Assembly (NCBI GenBank): GCA_028871345.1
Contig: JAGWNK010000012.1
Span: 27,704 to 91,703 of the forward strand
Reading direction: 5' to 3'
DNA: 64,000 bases
DNA from: Alphaproteobacteria bacterium
Lineage (GTDB): Bacteria > Pseudomonadota > Alphaproteobacteria > Micropepsales > Micropepsaceae
A program made the position numbers and the translations under genes. How positions within the stretch are numbered: the stretch's first letter is position 1; each line of letters starts with the position of its first letter. The notes beneath the pieces were generated by a model that did not search any database, was not told where the DNA came from, and saw only the letters and a list, made by a program, of their open reading frames with translations. Shown one piece after another: positions 54,699-63,855 of this stretch.

Positions 54699-56227
54699 GC
54701 GCGCGCCTTCTCCACCTTCGGCAGGCGAAGGACGAGCAGTCCGGAGAGGATGAAGCACACCCCGCCCAGCGCCAATGCGTAGATCGGGGCGCCGCCGAAC
54801 AGCACCTTGAGAAGGAATCCGAGCACGCTCGCGGCGACAAGCTGGGGTATGACGATGAAGAAATTGAAGATTCCCATGTAGACGCCCATGCGTTCCGCCG
54901 GAATGCTGTCGGAAAGCAGGGCATAGGGAAGCGACAGGATGGAGGCCCAGGCGATACCTACACCGACCATCGATATCAGAAGCAAGTCGGGATCGCGGAT
55001 GAAGAGGAACGAGAGGAATCCGGCTCCCCCGAGCCAGACGTTGACGAGGTGGGTCCAGCGCATGCCGATCCGCTTCACGAAGAACGGGATGATGATGGAG
55101 GCGACGGCGGCAAACCCATTGTATGCCGCGAACAGGACGCCCACCCAGTTCGCTCCTTCGTTATAGGCGGCCGAACTCGGATCGGTGGAGCCGAAATACA
55201 CTTCGGCAACAGCCGACGTGGTGTAGATCCACATCGAGAACAGCGCCAGCCACGAGAAGAACTGCACGGGCGCCAGCAGGCGCATCGCCGTCGGCATCGT
55301 CTCGATGTTGTACATGATCGAGCCAAACAACCCATGCGGCTTGCCGCGCCGCTGCAGCAGAAGCGCGAGACCCCAAAGAAAGGCGCCGGTGCATACGAGA
55401 TAAAGCTGACGGTCGAGGGCGAAGTGCCATACGCCATAAATGCCGGCGCCACCGACGGCGCTCCACAACAGTCCTTTGGCGCGATGACGCCCGGGCCGCA
55501 GGTCGGCTTCGGGAAGCGGCGGGGCGGCATCCTCGAAGGCGTTGAGCTCTTCGGGCGGGTATTCGCGCGAGGTCACGACGGTCCACAGGATCGTCAGGAA
55601 CAGCACGGCGGCTCCGCAGAAGAAGGCGTAGCGCACGGTGTCGGGCACGACGCCCGGCGCCGGCGAGACGTTGCTGACGCCCGCGTGCTCGAACAGCCAG
55701 GGCAGCATGCTCGCCACGACCGCGCCGACGCCGATGAAGAAGCTCTGCATGGCATAGCCGGCCGCGCGCTGTTCGACCGGCAACTGATCGCCGACGAAGG
55801 CGCGGAACGGCTGCATCGACGTGTTGATCGACGCATCCAGGATCCACAGCATCACGGCGGCGATCCACAAATAGGGAGACAACGGCATGATGAGCAGGGC
55901 GGCGGAGGAGAGAAGGGCGCCGACAAGAAGGTATGGACGCCGCCGTCCCAGCTTCGTCCAGGTGCGGTCGGACATGTAGCCCACCAGCGGCTGGACCAGG
56001 AGACCGGTCAACGGCGCCGCGATCCACAACGCCGGAATCTGGTCCAAATGGGCGCCGAGGGTCTGGAAAATCCGGCTAACATTGGCGTTCTGCAGGCCCA
56101 GCCCGAATTGCAGGCCCAGAAAGCCGAAGCACATGTTCCAGATTCGCCAAAGGGCGACTCTTGGCTTGGTGCGACCGGCGCCCTTGGCAAACCCGTCCCC
56201 CTGCCGTTGCGCCGAGCCTGATATCAT
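54695..56227 (-). CDS. MFS glycoside permease, probable maltose/maltodextrin importer
   Basis: A 510-residue, ~12-helix transporter of the SLC45/GPH-like MFS group, with the loop YMSDRTWTKLGRRRPY (RxGRR type motif) and a matching SIIMYNIETMP-type central region. Start is ATG 56227; the frame is open 195 bases upstream but that part carries the operator and looks non-coding. Its TAG stop (54697-54695) overlaps the convergent LacI stop by two bases. Context places it as the inner-membrane step that feeds maltose to the cytoplasmic phosphorylase. Confidence 0.9.
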   Translation of the reverse strand: MISGSAQRQGDGFAKGAGRTKPRVALWRIWNMCFGFLGLQFGLGLQNANVSRIFQTLGAHLDQIPALWIAAPLTGLLVQPLVGYMSDRTWTKLGRRRPYLLVGALLSSAALLIMPLSPYLWIAAVMLWILDASINTSMQPFRAFVGDQLPVEQRAAGYAMQSFFIGVGAVVASMLPWLFEHAGVSNVSPAPGVVPDTVRYAFFCGAAVLFLTILWTVVTSREYPPEELNAFEDAAPPLPEADLRPGRHRAKGLLWSAVGGAGIYGVWHFALDRQLYLVCTGAFLWGLALLLQRRGKPHGLFGSIMYNIETMPTAMRLLAPVQFFSWLALFSMWIYTTSAVAEVYFGSTDPSSAAYNEGANWVGVLFAAYNGFAAVASIIIPFFVKRIGMRWTHLVNVWLGGAGFLSFLFIRDPDLLLISMVGVGIAWASILSLPYALLSDSIPAERMGVYMGIFNFFIVIPQLVAASVLGFLLKVLFGGAPIYALALGGVCFILSGLLVLRLPKVEKARA

Positions 56228-56299
56228 GGGAAGGCCTGTGCTAGAGAAGGGGCGATTGCCGCGGCATCGTACCGTCAGGAAGACGTGTGGCAATCGACT

Positions 56300-56311
56300 G
56301 CATACGTATTC
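56300..56311 (-). promoter_or_regulatory. LacI-type operator, copy 3 (before the MFS permease)
   Basis: On the minus strand the identical GAATACGTATGC lies 73 bases before the permease start. TTGCCA, a 16-base spacer and TACGAT follow downstream and could be the promoter; the operator then sits above the -35. Confidence 0.72.
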
Positions 56312-56337
56312 GGCACCTGTCGCTGCGTCACCGCCGC

Positions 56338-56568
56338 TCAGCGAAACATGAACCACGCGACGGCGATCCAGAACACAGTGCAGATGGCCGTGACGAAGAA
56401 GAAGCTGCGCCGCGGGGACCATTGCCCAGGGATGTCGACACCATCGGCCTCGGGCGCATGGGGATCAAGAAGGGCGATCTCGGGCTCCGCATCGAGGGAA
56501 TGCGTTGGCTGGCCGGAGACTTCCGCCGCCTGGCAGGTCGTGGTGTCCGACTTGACCCACATGCCCAT
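56338..56568 (-). CDS. Small hypothetical protein with a C-terminal membrane helix
   Basis: A 76-residue frame. The first 48 residues are polar and acidic (EPEIALLDPHAPEADGVDIP). The last ~25 form one membrane helix (SFFFVTAICTVFWIAVAWFM), as in tail-anchored proteins. It is upstream of the permease on the same strand; the operator lies between them. No family was recognised. The amphipathic design and AT-rich upstream region support a real gene. Confidence 0.55.
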   Translation of the reverse strand: MGMWVKSDTTTCQAAEVSGQPTHSLDAEPEIALLDPHAPEADGVDIPGQWSPRRSFFFVTAICTVFWIAVAWFMFR

Positions 56569-56587
56569 GTCCCCCTCAAACGCGTCC

Positions 56588-56600
56588 TATAATCATTATA
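56588..56600. promoter_or_regulatory. Perfect palindrome TATAAT-C-ATTATA between divergent genes
   Basis: Two -10-like hexamers facing each other around one base. It could be a bidirectional -10 or an operator; no good -35 is seen on either side. The rest of 56601-56737 holds an AT-rich stretch and GAGGAGAGG, the ribosome site of the phosphatase gene. Confidence 0.4.
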
Positions 56601-56737
56601 CTGTATTGCAGGCCGTGTGTGCGTTTGCTGTCAGCCGAAGCACCGGTACGCCTCAAAGTAGATGACCGACCCGGGGCCCGGAGAGCCCCAAGGCATGAAA
56701 TTATCTCATAGAATCAAAATATTATGCGAGGAGAGGC

Positions 56738-57565
56738 ATGCGTTTGACGCCGACGGCAATCGTCCCGGCGAACCCGACGGCGCAGGCCCCAATCGGCATG
56801 CCCATGCCGCAGCATAAAGGCGTTGCGGACCTGTTCCGTGGTCGCCGCCACATCGGGCCGGCGGTCCCCGATGGCGTGCGGGTCTATGCGATCGGCGACG
56901 TTCATGGTCGCGCCGACTTGCTTGACCGGCTGCTCGAGCGGATCTGGGCCGACGCCGGCGAGGGCCCGCTGTGCAATCTGATCGTCCTGCTGGGCGATTA
57001 CGTCGACAGAGGACAGCAATCGCGACAGGTGCTCGAACGTCTCGTGGCTTTCGACCGTCCGGGCTGGCGGATGGTTGCGTTGCGCGGCAATCACGATCAG
57101 ATGGTCCTCAATTTCCTCGCCGATCCGCCGATCTATCGCGCCTGGCGGGAGTTCGGAGCGCCGCAGACTCTTGTGAGCTACGGCGTGGCGCCGCCCGCCG
57201 ACGACAAGAACAGCCTGGAGCGCGCCCGTGACGCCTTGGCCGCGGCGATGCCGGAGGCGCATGTCGATTTCCTTCGCACGCTGCCCTATTCCCATGTCGT
57301 GGGCGGCTACATGTTCGTGCATGCCGGCGTGCGCCCCGGCGTTGCGCTGGACCGCCAGGTCCCCGCCGACCTGATGTGGATCCGCGACGAGTTTCTGCTG
57401 TCGGACTGCGCCTTCGGCAAAATCGTGGTCCACGGGCACACGCCGTCGGAGCGGCCAGTCGTCATGCCCAACAGGATCGGCGTGGATACGGGCGCCTATG
57501 CCACCGGCTGCCTCACGGCCGTCGTGCTGGAAGGTGGCGAGCACAGCTTCTTGTCCGTGGGCTGA
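56738..57565 (+). CDS. PPP-family metallophosphatase
   Basis: A 275-residue serine/threonine-type or bis(5'-nucleosyl)-tetraphosphatase-like enzyme. The metal motifs are all present: IGDVHGRADLL, LLGDYVDRGQQS, ALRGNHDQM, FVHAGVRP and VVHGHTP. The first ~45 residues are extra and unstructured-looking. The GAGGAGAGG site precedes ATG 56738. It resembles the PrpA/PphA-like proteins of alphaproteobacteria; the substrate is unknown. Confidence 0.9.
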   Translation: MRLTPTAIVPANPTAQAPIGMPMPQHKGVADLFRGRRHIGPAVPDGVRVYAIGDVHGRADLLDRLLERIWADAGEGPLCNLIVLLGDYVDRGQQSRQVLERLVAFDRPGWRMVALRGNHDQMVLNFLADPPIYRAWREFGAPQTLVSYGVAPPADDKNSLERARDALAAAMPEAHVDFLRTLPYSHVVGGYMFVHAGVRPGVALDRQVPADLMWIRDEFLLSDCAFGKIVVHGHTPSERPVVMPNRIGVDTGAYATGCLTAVVLEGGEHSFLSVG

Positions 57566-57932
57566 TGCTGGCGGCGCGCGCACCTTTGCCGCGGCGCCGG
57601 TAAGTATCCGTACACAGATGGTTACAGGAGACGCGGCATGGCGTCCTGCTCAATGCGGCGTTGCGCGGCGGGCTGAAGCCGTCCCGTTTCGTGCTCGACA
57701 GGCAATGCGGTTTCCACCCCGAGGAACACGAGATCCTTCGGCCGGCGGTGGGAACCCGGCGACCCGAGCGAAAATCGCAGGCATCGCCTGCCTGCGCGCC
57801 ATCGCAAGCTTCTGCGGCCGGCGCGACGAGGCGCATCCGAGCGAACCTCGGGTGCCCTCGAACGGAGCCGCGATGTGTGTTACAAGGCGGATATATCCCT
57901 GACCACCCCTGACCACGTTCGCAGGAAGATCC
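57566..57932. other. Intergenic region before the second NsrR-like gene
   Basis: No gene of credible size. A 12-codon frame (ATG 57638) follows a GGAGA site and may be chance. GCAGGC-ATC-GCCTGC (57777-57791) and GGATATATCC (57889-57898) are perfect palindromes. The second lies 35 bases before the Rrf2 start and may be its operator. Confidence 0.4.
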
Positions 57933-58394
57933 ATGCGCCTGACTCTGCACACGGACTATTCGCTTCGTGTTCTGATGTTCTGTGCTGTGAAAGGCGACGA
58001 CCTTTCGACCATCCAGGAGATCGTCCACCGATTCGGCATCTCGGAAGGCCACGTCATGAAGGTCGTGCACGCCCTCGGCCAGAAGGGCTATCTCGAGACG
58101 ATCCGAGGCAAGCACGGCGGCATGCGGCTGGCGCGGAAGTCTTCGCAGATCCGTGTCGGAGCGGTCGTCCGCGACATGGAGGAGGAGCTGGGCGTCGTCG
58201 GCTGCCTGCAGGGCGAGCGGGACTTCTGCCGCATCGAGAGCGGCTGCGTGCTGAAAGGCGCGCTGCGCGAGGCCACCAATGCCTTCCTGTCCGTGCTCGA
58301 CCGGCTCACCATCGAAGACCTCGTGAAGCCGCGCCGCCCGCTCGCCAGGCTGCTCGACATCGATCCTGACGGACGCGTCGCAGCCGGCCGCTGA
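57933..58394 (+). CDS. Second Rrf2-family, NsrR-like regulator
   Basis: A 153-residue paralogue of the regulator at 10298, starting MRLTLHTDYSLRVLM. The recognition helix region SEGHVMKVVHALGQKGYLETIRGKHGGMRLA is nearly the same as in the first copy. Cluster cysteines GCLQGERDFCRIESGC keep the NsrR spacing. No NO-related gene is beside it; the next gene is UPF0182. It may share NO sensing while acting on distant targets. Confidence 0.85.
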   Translation: MRLTLHTDYSLRVLMFCAVKGDDLSTIQEIVHRFGISEGHVMKVVHALGQKGYLETIRGKHGGMRLARKSSQIRVGAVVRDMEEELGVVGCLQGERDFCRIESGCVLKGALREATNAFLSVLDRLTIEDLVKPRRPLARLLDIDPDGRVAAGR

Positions 58395-58566
58395 TCCGGG
58401 CCGTGCATGGCCGCTTTGTCCGGCGCGACGCTGAAGCGGCCCTGCCGATCGGCGCGCGCTGATCGTCTGGTGCATCGAATGGCGCGCAGTTGCCGATGCT
58501 GCGCCGCCGGGTGTATCAACGCGTCGCCGCCACTGAATCGCTCACGCCGCGGGATCGAGGTGGAAT

Positions 58567-61350
58567 TTGCTAGCGAGATTCAGAGCAATTATCGCCATCC
58601 TGGTCGGCGTGGGCCTCTTGATCGGCCTTGGTTTCTTGACGCGTTTTCTCGTCAATTGGGACTGGTTCTCGGCCCTCGGCTATGGCGGCGTCTTCTGGAC
58701 GACGATCATGGCCCGCATCGCCGTCTTCGCGGTGGTGTTCGTCGTCTCGGCGGCAGCCATCTGGATCAACGGCTACATCGCCTACCGGGCCTCGGGCGGC
58801 GCCGTCGGGATGCTTCGCGCGGTGCCGTCGCCCTGGAGCTCCATCGAAGGCATCACGCCGCCGGCGCCGCTCGAACGGCTCATCCGCCAGTTCCCCTGGC
58901 GATTCTTCATCGCGGGGATCGCGCTCGTCCTGGGACTGCTGGTCGCGGCGGGCGAGGCGGCGAACTGGCCGCTGGTCCTGCGCTACCTCTATCAGGTCCC
59001 CTACGGCCGGCCCGATCCGCTTTTCGGCCGGGACATCGGCTTCTACCTGTTCTCGCTGCCCTTCTACGAGGCGCTCAAGGATTGGGTTTTCACCCTCATC
59101 GTGTTCAGCGCCTTGTTCGCCGCGGCCGGCTACTGGATCCACGGCGCCGTCACGCTGCGCGGACGGATGCCCACGGTGGCACCGGCGGCCATCGCCCACG
59201 GCTCCGCCTTGCTCGGCCTCTTCTTCGTGGTCGAAGCGGCATCGTACTGGCTCGCCCGCTACATGCTGTTGTTCGGTGACAACGGCGTGGTGGTGGGGGC
59301 GAGCTACACGGACACCAAGCTCCAGCTTCCCATTCTCTGGCTGCTCGTGATCCTCAGCCTGCTCGCGGCCGCAGCCTCGTTCGTCAACGCGCGGCTGAAG
59401 ACGGTCCGCACGCCGCTCATCGCCGCCGGGGTCGTCTTCGTGGTCGCCGCCGTGGTGGCCCCTTTGGCCGTGGCCGTCTATCAGCGCGTCGTCGTCAAGC
59501 CGAACGAACTCGGTTTCGAGGCGCCCTACATCGCCCGCAACATCGCCTCGACGCGCGAGGCCTACAAGCTCGGCAACGTCGTGGTCAAACCTTTCTCGGC
59601 GGACGAGACCCTGGGCTATCAGGACATCGAGAACAACCGTCCCACCATCGACAACATCAGGCTGTGGGACTGGCAGCCGCTGCTCGACACCTACGGCCAG
59701 CTGCAGGAGATCAGGACCTACTACAAATTCCATGACGCCGACGTCGACCGCTACACGCTGGGGGGGGCCTACCAGCAGGTCATGACGTCGGCGCGCGAGC
59801 TCGACTCGTCCCTGTTGTCGGAGAACGCGCAAACCTGGGTGAATCTCCACGTGCTCTTCACGCACGGCAACGGCGTCGTGATGTCGCCCGTCACCCAGGC
59901 GACCGCCGAGGGCCTGCCCAAATTCTATCTGCAGGACATCCCTCCGGTCGCCTCGGGCGGCCCGGTGGTCACCCAGCCGCGCATCTATTTCGGAGAGGCC
60001 GACGAAAGCTACATCATCGTGAAGGGCAGCACGCCCGAATTCGATTACCCGAAAGGCGACAAGAACGTCTACACGACCTATGACGGAACGGCGGGCGTGC
60101 CGGTTGCCGGCCTCGCCAGGCGCCTGCTCTATGCCTGGTACTTCGGCGACATCAACATCCTGCTCAGCGAATACATCACCGGCGAAAGCCGCATCGTCTT
60201 CCGCCGCAACATCCAGGAACGCATCCGCACGCTGACGCCGTTCCTGCGGCTGGACGCCGATCCCTACATCGTGGTGAGCGGCGGGCGCCTCTACTGGATC
60301 CAGGACGCCTATACGACGAGCCGCTGGTTCCCGTATTCCAAGACGGGCGACGACGGTGCCGAGAACTACATCCGCAATGCGGTGAAGATCGTCATCGACG
60401 CCTACAACGGCACGGTCGACTACTACATCACGGACACCTCGGACCCGATCATCAAGACCTACGCGCGCATCTTCCCGGGCCTGTTCAAGCCGCTGTCGGC
60501 GATGACGCCGGATCTGAAGAGCCATATCCGCTATCCCGAGGACATGTTCCAGATCCAGGCGCAGATGTACCGCGCCTATCACATGGATGCGCCGGAGGTC
60601 TTCTACAATCGCGAGGATCTGTGGCAGTTCCCGCGCCAGCCCGCCGGCGTCGACGACAGCGGCGACAGCAAGATGAAGCCGTATTTCATCAACATGAGGC
60701 TGCCCGGCGAGAGCCGCACGGAATTCGTATTGATGCTGCCGATGGTCCCCAGCCAGCGCGAGAACATGATTGCCTGGCTCGCGGCACGCTGCGACCAGCC
60801 CGATTACGGCAAGCTCATCGTCTACACGTTCCCGAAGGAAAAACTTGTCTACGGCCCGTTCCAGATCGAAGCCCTGATCAACCAGAACACCGAGATATCG
60901 CAGCAGATATCGCTGTGGAATCAGATGGGCTCGCGCGTCATCCGCGGCAACCTTCTGGTCGTGCCGATCGAGAACTCGCTGCTCTATGTGACGCCGCTGT
61001 ACCTGCGGGCGCAGAACGGGCAGATGCCCGAGCTCAAGCGCGTGATCGCGGTGTACGGCAGCAGAGTGGTGATGGAAGAGACGCTGTCGCAGGCTCTCGC
61101 CGCGTTGTTCAAGGCGCCGGGAGAGGTTCCCCCGGCGGCGGCCGGAGGGACGCCTGCCGCAGAAGCTGTCGTGACACCGGCGTCACCGGGCACGGCCGGC
61201 GAGGCGCTCGACCACTATCGGCGGGCGATGGAGCGGCTGAAGGCGGGCGATTGGAGCGGCTTCGGCAAGGAATGGGATGCCTTGGGTCCGGCCCTGCAGA
61301 AACTGAACGAGGCAAAGAATCCTGCCGGCCCGGCGAGGGCGCAGCACTGA
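58567..61350 (+). CDS. UPF0182 family membrane protein
   Basis: A 927-residue member of UPF0182 (COG1615), of unknown function. About seven membrane helices fill residues 1-~310. A large extracytoplasmic domain (~320-860) follows, with family-like segments GFEAPYIARNIASTREAY and TYYKFHDADVDRYTL. The C-terminus is Ala/Pro-rich with a helical EALDHYRRAMERLKAGDW element. Start is TTG 58567 with GAGGTGGA before it. The length is normal for the family. Confidence 0.9.
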   Translation: MLARFRAIIAILVGVGLLIGLGFLTRFLVNWDWFSALGYGGVFWTTIMARIAVFAVVFVVSAAAIWINGYIAYRASGGAVGMLRAVPSPWSSIEGITPPAPLERLIRQFPWRFFIAGIALVLGLLVAAGEAANWPLVLRYLYQVPYGRPDPLFGRDIGFYLFSLPFYEALKDWVFTLIVFSALFAAAGYWIHGAVTLRGRMPTVAPAAIAHGSALLGLFFVVEAASYWLARYMLLFGDNGVVVGASYTDTKLQLPILWLLVILSLLAAAASFVNARLKTVRTPLIAAGVVFVVAAVVAPLAVAVYQRVVVKPNELGFEAPYIARNIASTREAYKLGNVVVKPFSADETLGYQDIENNRPTIDNIRLWDWQPLLDTYGQLQEIRTYYKFHDADVDRYTLGGAYQQVMTSARELDSSLLSENAQTWVNLHVLFTHGNGVVMSPVTQATAEGLPKFYLQDIPPVASGGPVVTQPRIYFGEADESYIIVKGSTPEFDYPKGDKNVYTTYDGTAGVPVAGLARRLLYAWYFGDINILLSEYITGESRIVFRRNIQERIRTLTPFLRLDADPYIVVSGGRLYWIQDAYTTSRWFPYSKTGDDGAENYIRNAVKIVIDAYNGTVDYYITDTSDPIIKTYARIFPGLFKPLSAMTPDLKSHIRYPEDMFQIQAQMYRAYHMDAPEVFYNREDLWQFPRQPAGVDDSGDSKMKPYFINMRLPGESRTEFVLMLPMVPSQRENMIAWLAARCDQPDYGKLIVYTFPKEKLVYGPFQIEALINQNTEISQQISLWNQMGSRVIRGNLLVVPIENSLLYVTPLYLRAQNGQMPELKRVIAVYGSRVVMEETLSQALAALFKAPGEVPPAAAGGTPAAEAVVTPASPGTAGEALDHYRRAMERLKAGDWSGFGKEWDALGPALQKLNEAKNPAGPARAQH

Positions 61351-61517
61351 CACCTGCCGAAATCAATCATCCTTCGTACATGTTTCGAAATTGAAACAAT
61401 TATCCGCCATTTCGCTAACGGGCCGGGCACCGGCATCGCGTTAAAGTGGCGCCGACGATCCGCATTCGTGGAGCGGCATCGTCGCGAGTCGAAAGGATCG
61501 CCACGGGAGCCAGCGCC

Positions 61518-63770
61518 ATGTCGCAGCGCGCAGCCGGGTTCGGCAAGAAGCCGGTCGCTTCGAAAGCGGCCCGGTCGGCCGCGGCTGCGCAGCTGGTGAT
61601 GGATCATCCCGAAGCACCGCGTGCGATGCCGCTCGAGCTCGCATCTTTGGTGGCTCCGTTCCGCAAGCGAGGCCGCATCGCCGTCCGCGTGGAGCGACTG
61701 CCGCGCTCGGCGCGGCTGTCCGCAGGCCGCAACAACGGCGACGGCTCCTGGTCGCTGATGTCGGACGAATTGCAGGATCTCGAATATCTGCTGCCCGACG
61801 ATATGCACGAGCCCCACACGCTGGCGATCCGTATCGTCGGTCTCGACGGCGTCGCGGCCACTACGCTTGCCGTGCACGATCTTCCGATCGAGGCTGGCAG
61901 CGCGTACGACCCAGAAGCAGAGGTGGAAGCGCCGGCCGCCCCGTCGAGCGTCGGACATCTGCAGCAGCAGATCGAGGCCGCTTTCGCCCCGCGAGAACGC
62001 GACGAGGCAGGCGACTTCGCGAGCCTCAATGCCGCAATCCTGGTGCGCGATGGCCGCACCGAAGGCCACCAACGCGCCATGGGAAAGCCGGACCCGCTGG
62101 TGCGAAAGGGAAGCGCGGCGCCCTCTCTTCTGACGGCGACGGAGAGCGAGGCGCTGGCCCAGGCGCTGGCGGCGCGCCATCAGGCGGAAGAAGCGCTCCG
62201 AGATGCGCGCGATCAGTGCGCCAGCCTGCAGGCCAGGTTGTCGGAACGCGATGTCGATATCGCCCGCGCGGGCGTGACAGCCGAGCAGGCGCACCTCGCC
62301 TGGCAACGCGAGCTTGGCGAAAAGATCGCAAAGGCACAGGCCGATTGGCGGGCCGAGGAGGCATCCCGCTTCGCGGCCGCTGAAGCGCAGTGGCAGGAGA
62401 CCGCCGCGAAGGCGATCGCCGCCGCGCTGGCGCAAGCCGATATTTCGCGCAACCAAGGACATGGCGACGAGCGCCGCCGGCTGCTCGACCAGATCGCCGC
62501 CCTCCAGACGGCGGCAAAGGATCAGGACGTGGCGCTGGCATTGGCGCGCGCGAATGTCGAAGAAGCGCGCGATCACGCGCGCCGGGACACCGAGTCCGCC
62601 CTGCTCAAGGCCGAAAAGGCATGGCGCGAAGAGGAAGCGTCGCGGCTGTCAGCGCTCGAAAGGCAATGGCAGCAGCGTGCGGCCCCCGAACTCGCGCGGC
62701 TGCGCGAGCGCTGCGAACGCGCCGAGGACGCGCTGAACAAGGCCCGTGAGGCGGCCGCATCGGTCCCGTCGGGGAACGGCGACGAGGAGCTGCGACTGCT
62801 GCAATCCCGTTGCTCGAGTCTGGAAGCGACTCTCGCCGAGCGGGAATCGGAGCTCGCCCGCGCCAGGCAGACAGGCTCCGATCGCGAGCGCTTGAAGAAT
62901 CGCTGCGCCAGCCTGGAGGCGGTTCTTGCCGAACGCGACGCAGAACTCGTGCAGGCGCGCGCGGTGACCGGCTCCGACCGCGACCGGCTGCAAAAGGAGT
63001 TCGACGCGAGCCTGTCGCAGGCGAAAGCCAAATGGGGCGCGGAAGAGGCCGCGCGGCTGGCTGATGCGGACGCGAAGTGGCGGGAGACGACGACCAAGGC
63101 CGTCGCCGCCGCCCGGTCCCAGGCCGAAACGGCGCGCCGGCACGAATACGAGGCCGAGATCAAGCGGCTCCGCGACCAGGTCGTCGAACTCCAGGCGGTG
63201 CTGATGGAGCGGGCGGCCGTGGTTGCGGCGCCTTCGGTCGAACTGGGCGCCAAGATCGTGGAAGGCGACGGAACGGACGAACCCCGCATCGTGCTGCGCA
63301 CGGACCGCGCCTGGGAAGCCGAGGATGCGCTTCAGAACAAGCCGAAAGGCCGGGACGGCTGGCGCATCATGCGCGACATCGCCGTTGTCGCGGTGATCGT
63401 GGCGGTGGGAATCGTCTTCTATCCCAGCGTTTCGCCCGTCCTGATGGACCATCTGCGTTCCGTCACCGGGCAGCAGGAAGCGGCCGATCCGTCACCGCCG
63501 GTGCCGCCAAAGCCGGCTCCGCCTCCCGCTCCGGTCCTGCCGACGGCCGTCGCGCTGCACGACATCAACGTGCGCAGCGACCCGTCGGCAAACGCTGCCA
63601 TCGTGTCGTCGCTCAAGCGTGATGTGAAGGTGACCGTGCTGGCGCAGCAGGGCGACTGGACACGCGTGCGCATCGATGCGGTAAGCGGAGGCGCGCCCGT
63701 CGAAGGCTGGGCATTCACGGCTCTGCTGAAGATCACGCGGGCCGCGTCGGCGACCGCGCCGTCCCCTTGA
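61518..63770 (+). CDS. Coiled-coil membrane protein with C-terminal SH3b domain
   Basis: A 750-residue protein of no recognised family. Residues ~30-120 form a small beta domain with RLSAGRNNGDGSWSLMSDEL, a motif seen in large alphaproteobacterial surface or coiled-coil proteins. Residues ~200-575 are a long Ala/Glu/Arg-rich coiled coil with internal repeats (RCASLEAVLAERDAEL recurs three times in variants). One membrane helix is at ~621-640. A proline-rich linker and an SH3b domain (ALHDINVRSDPSANAAIVSSL) follow. The coiled coil is probably cytoplasmic and the SH3b periplasmic, so it may tie an inner scaffold to peptidoglycan. ATG 61446 is an alternative start. Confidence 0.75.
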   Translation: MSQRAAGFGKKPVASKAARSAAAAQLVMDHPEAPRAMPLELASLVAPFRKRGRIAVRVERLPRSARLSAGRNNGDGSWSLMSDELQDLEYLLPDDMHEPHTLAIRIVGLDGVAATTLAVHDLPIEAGSAYDPEAEVEAPAAPSSVGHLQQQIEAAFAPRERDEAGDFASLNAAILVRDGRTEGHQRAMGKPDPLVRKGSAAPSLLTATESEALAQALAARHQAEEALRDARDQCASLQARLSERDVDIARAGVTAEQAHLAWQRELGEKIAKAQADWRAEEASRFAAAEAQWQETAAKAIAAALAQADISRNQGHGDERRRLLDQIAALQTAAKDQDVALALARANVEEARDHARRDTESALLKAEKAWREEEASRLSALERQWQQRAAPELARLRERCERAEDALNKAREAAASVPSGNGDEELRLLQSRCSSLEATLAERESELARARQTGSDRERLKNRCASLEAVLAERDAELVQARAVTGSDRDRLQKEFDASLSQAKAKWGAEEAARLADADAKWRETTTKAVAAARSQAETARRHEYEAEIKRLRDQVVELQAVLMERAAVVAAPSVELGAKIVEGDGTDEPRIVLRTDRAWEAEDALQNKPKGRDGWRIMRDIAVVAVIVAVGIVFYPSVSPVLMDHLRSVTGQQEAADPSPPVPPKPAPPPAPVLPTAVALHDINVRSDPSANAAIVSSLKRDVKVTVLAQQGDWTRVRIDAVSGGAPVEGWAFTALLKITRAASATAPSP

Positions 63771-63855
63771 TCCGCCGGGGCCGATCCTCTTGGGGGCCGA
63801 GTGGCCCCCTGCCCAAACCGGGACGGGCAGGGAGCCTCGGCGCTCGGGGAGCTTA

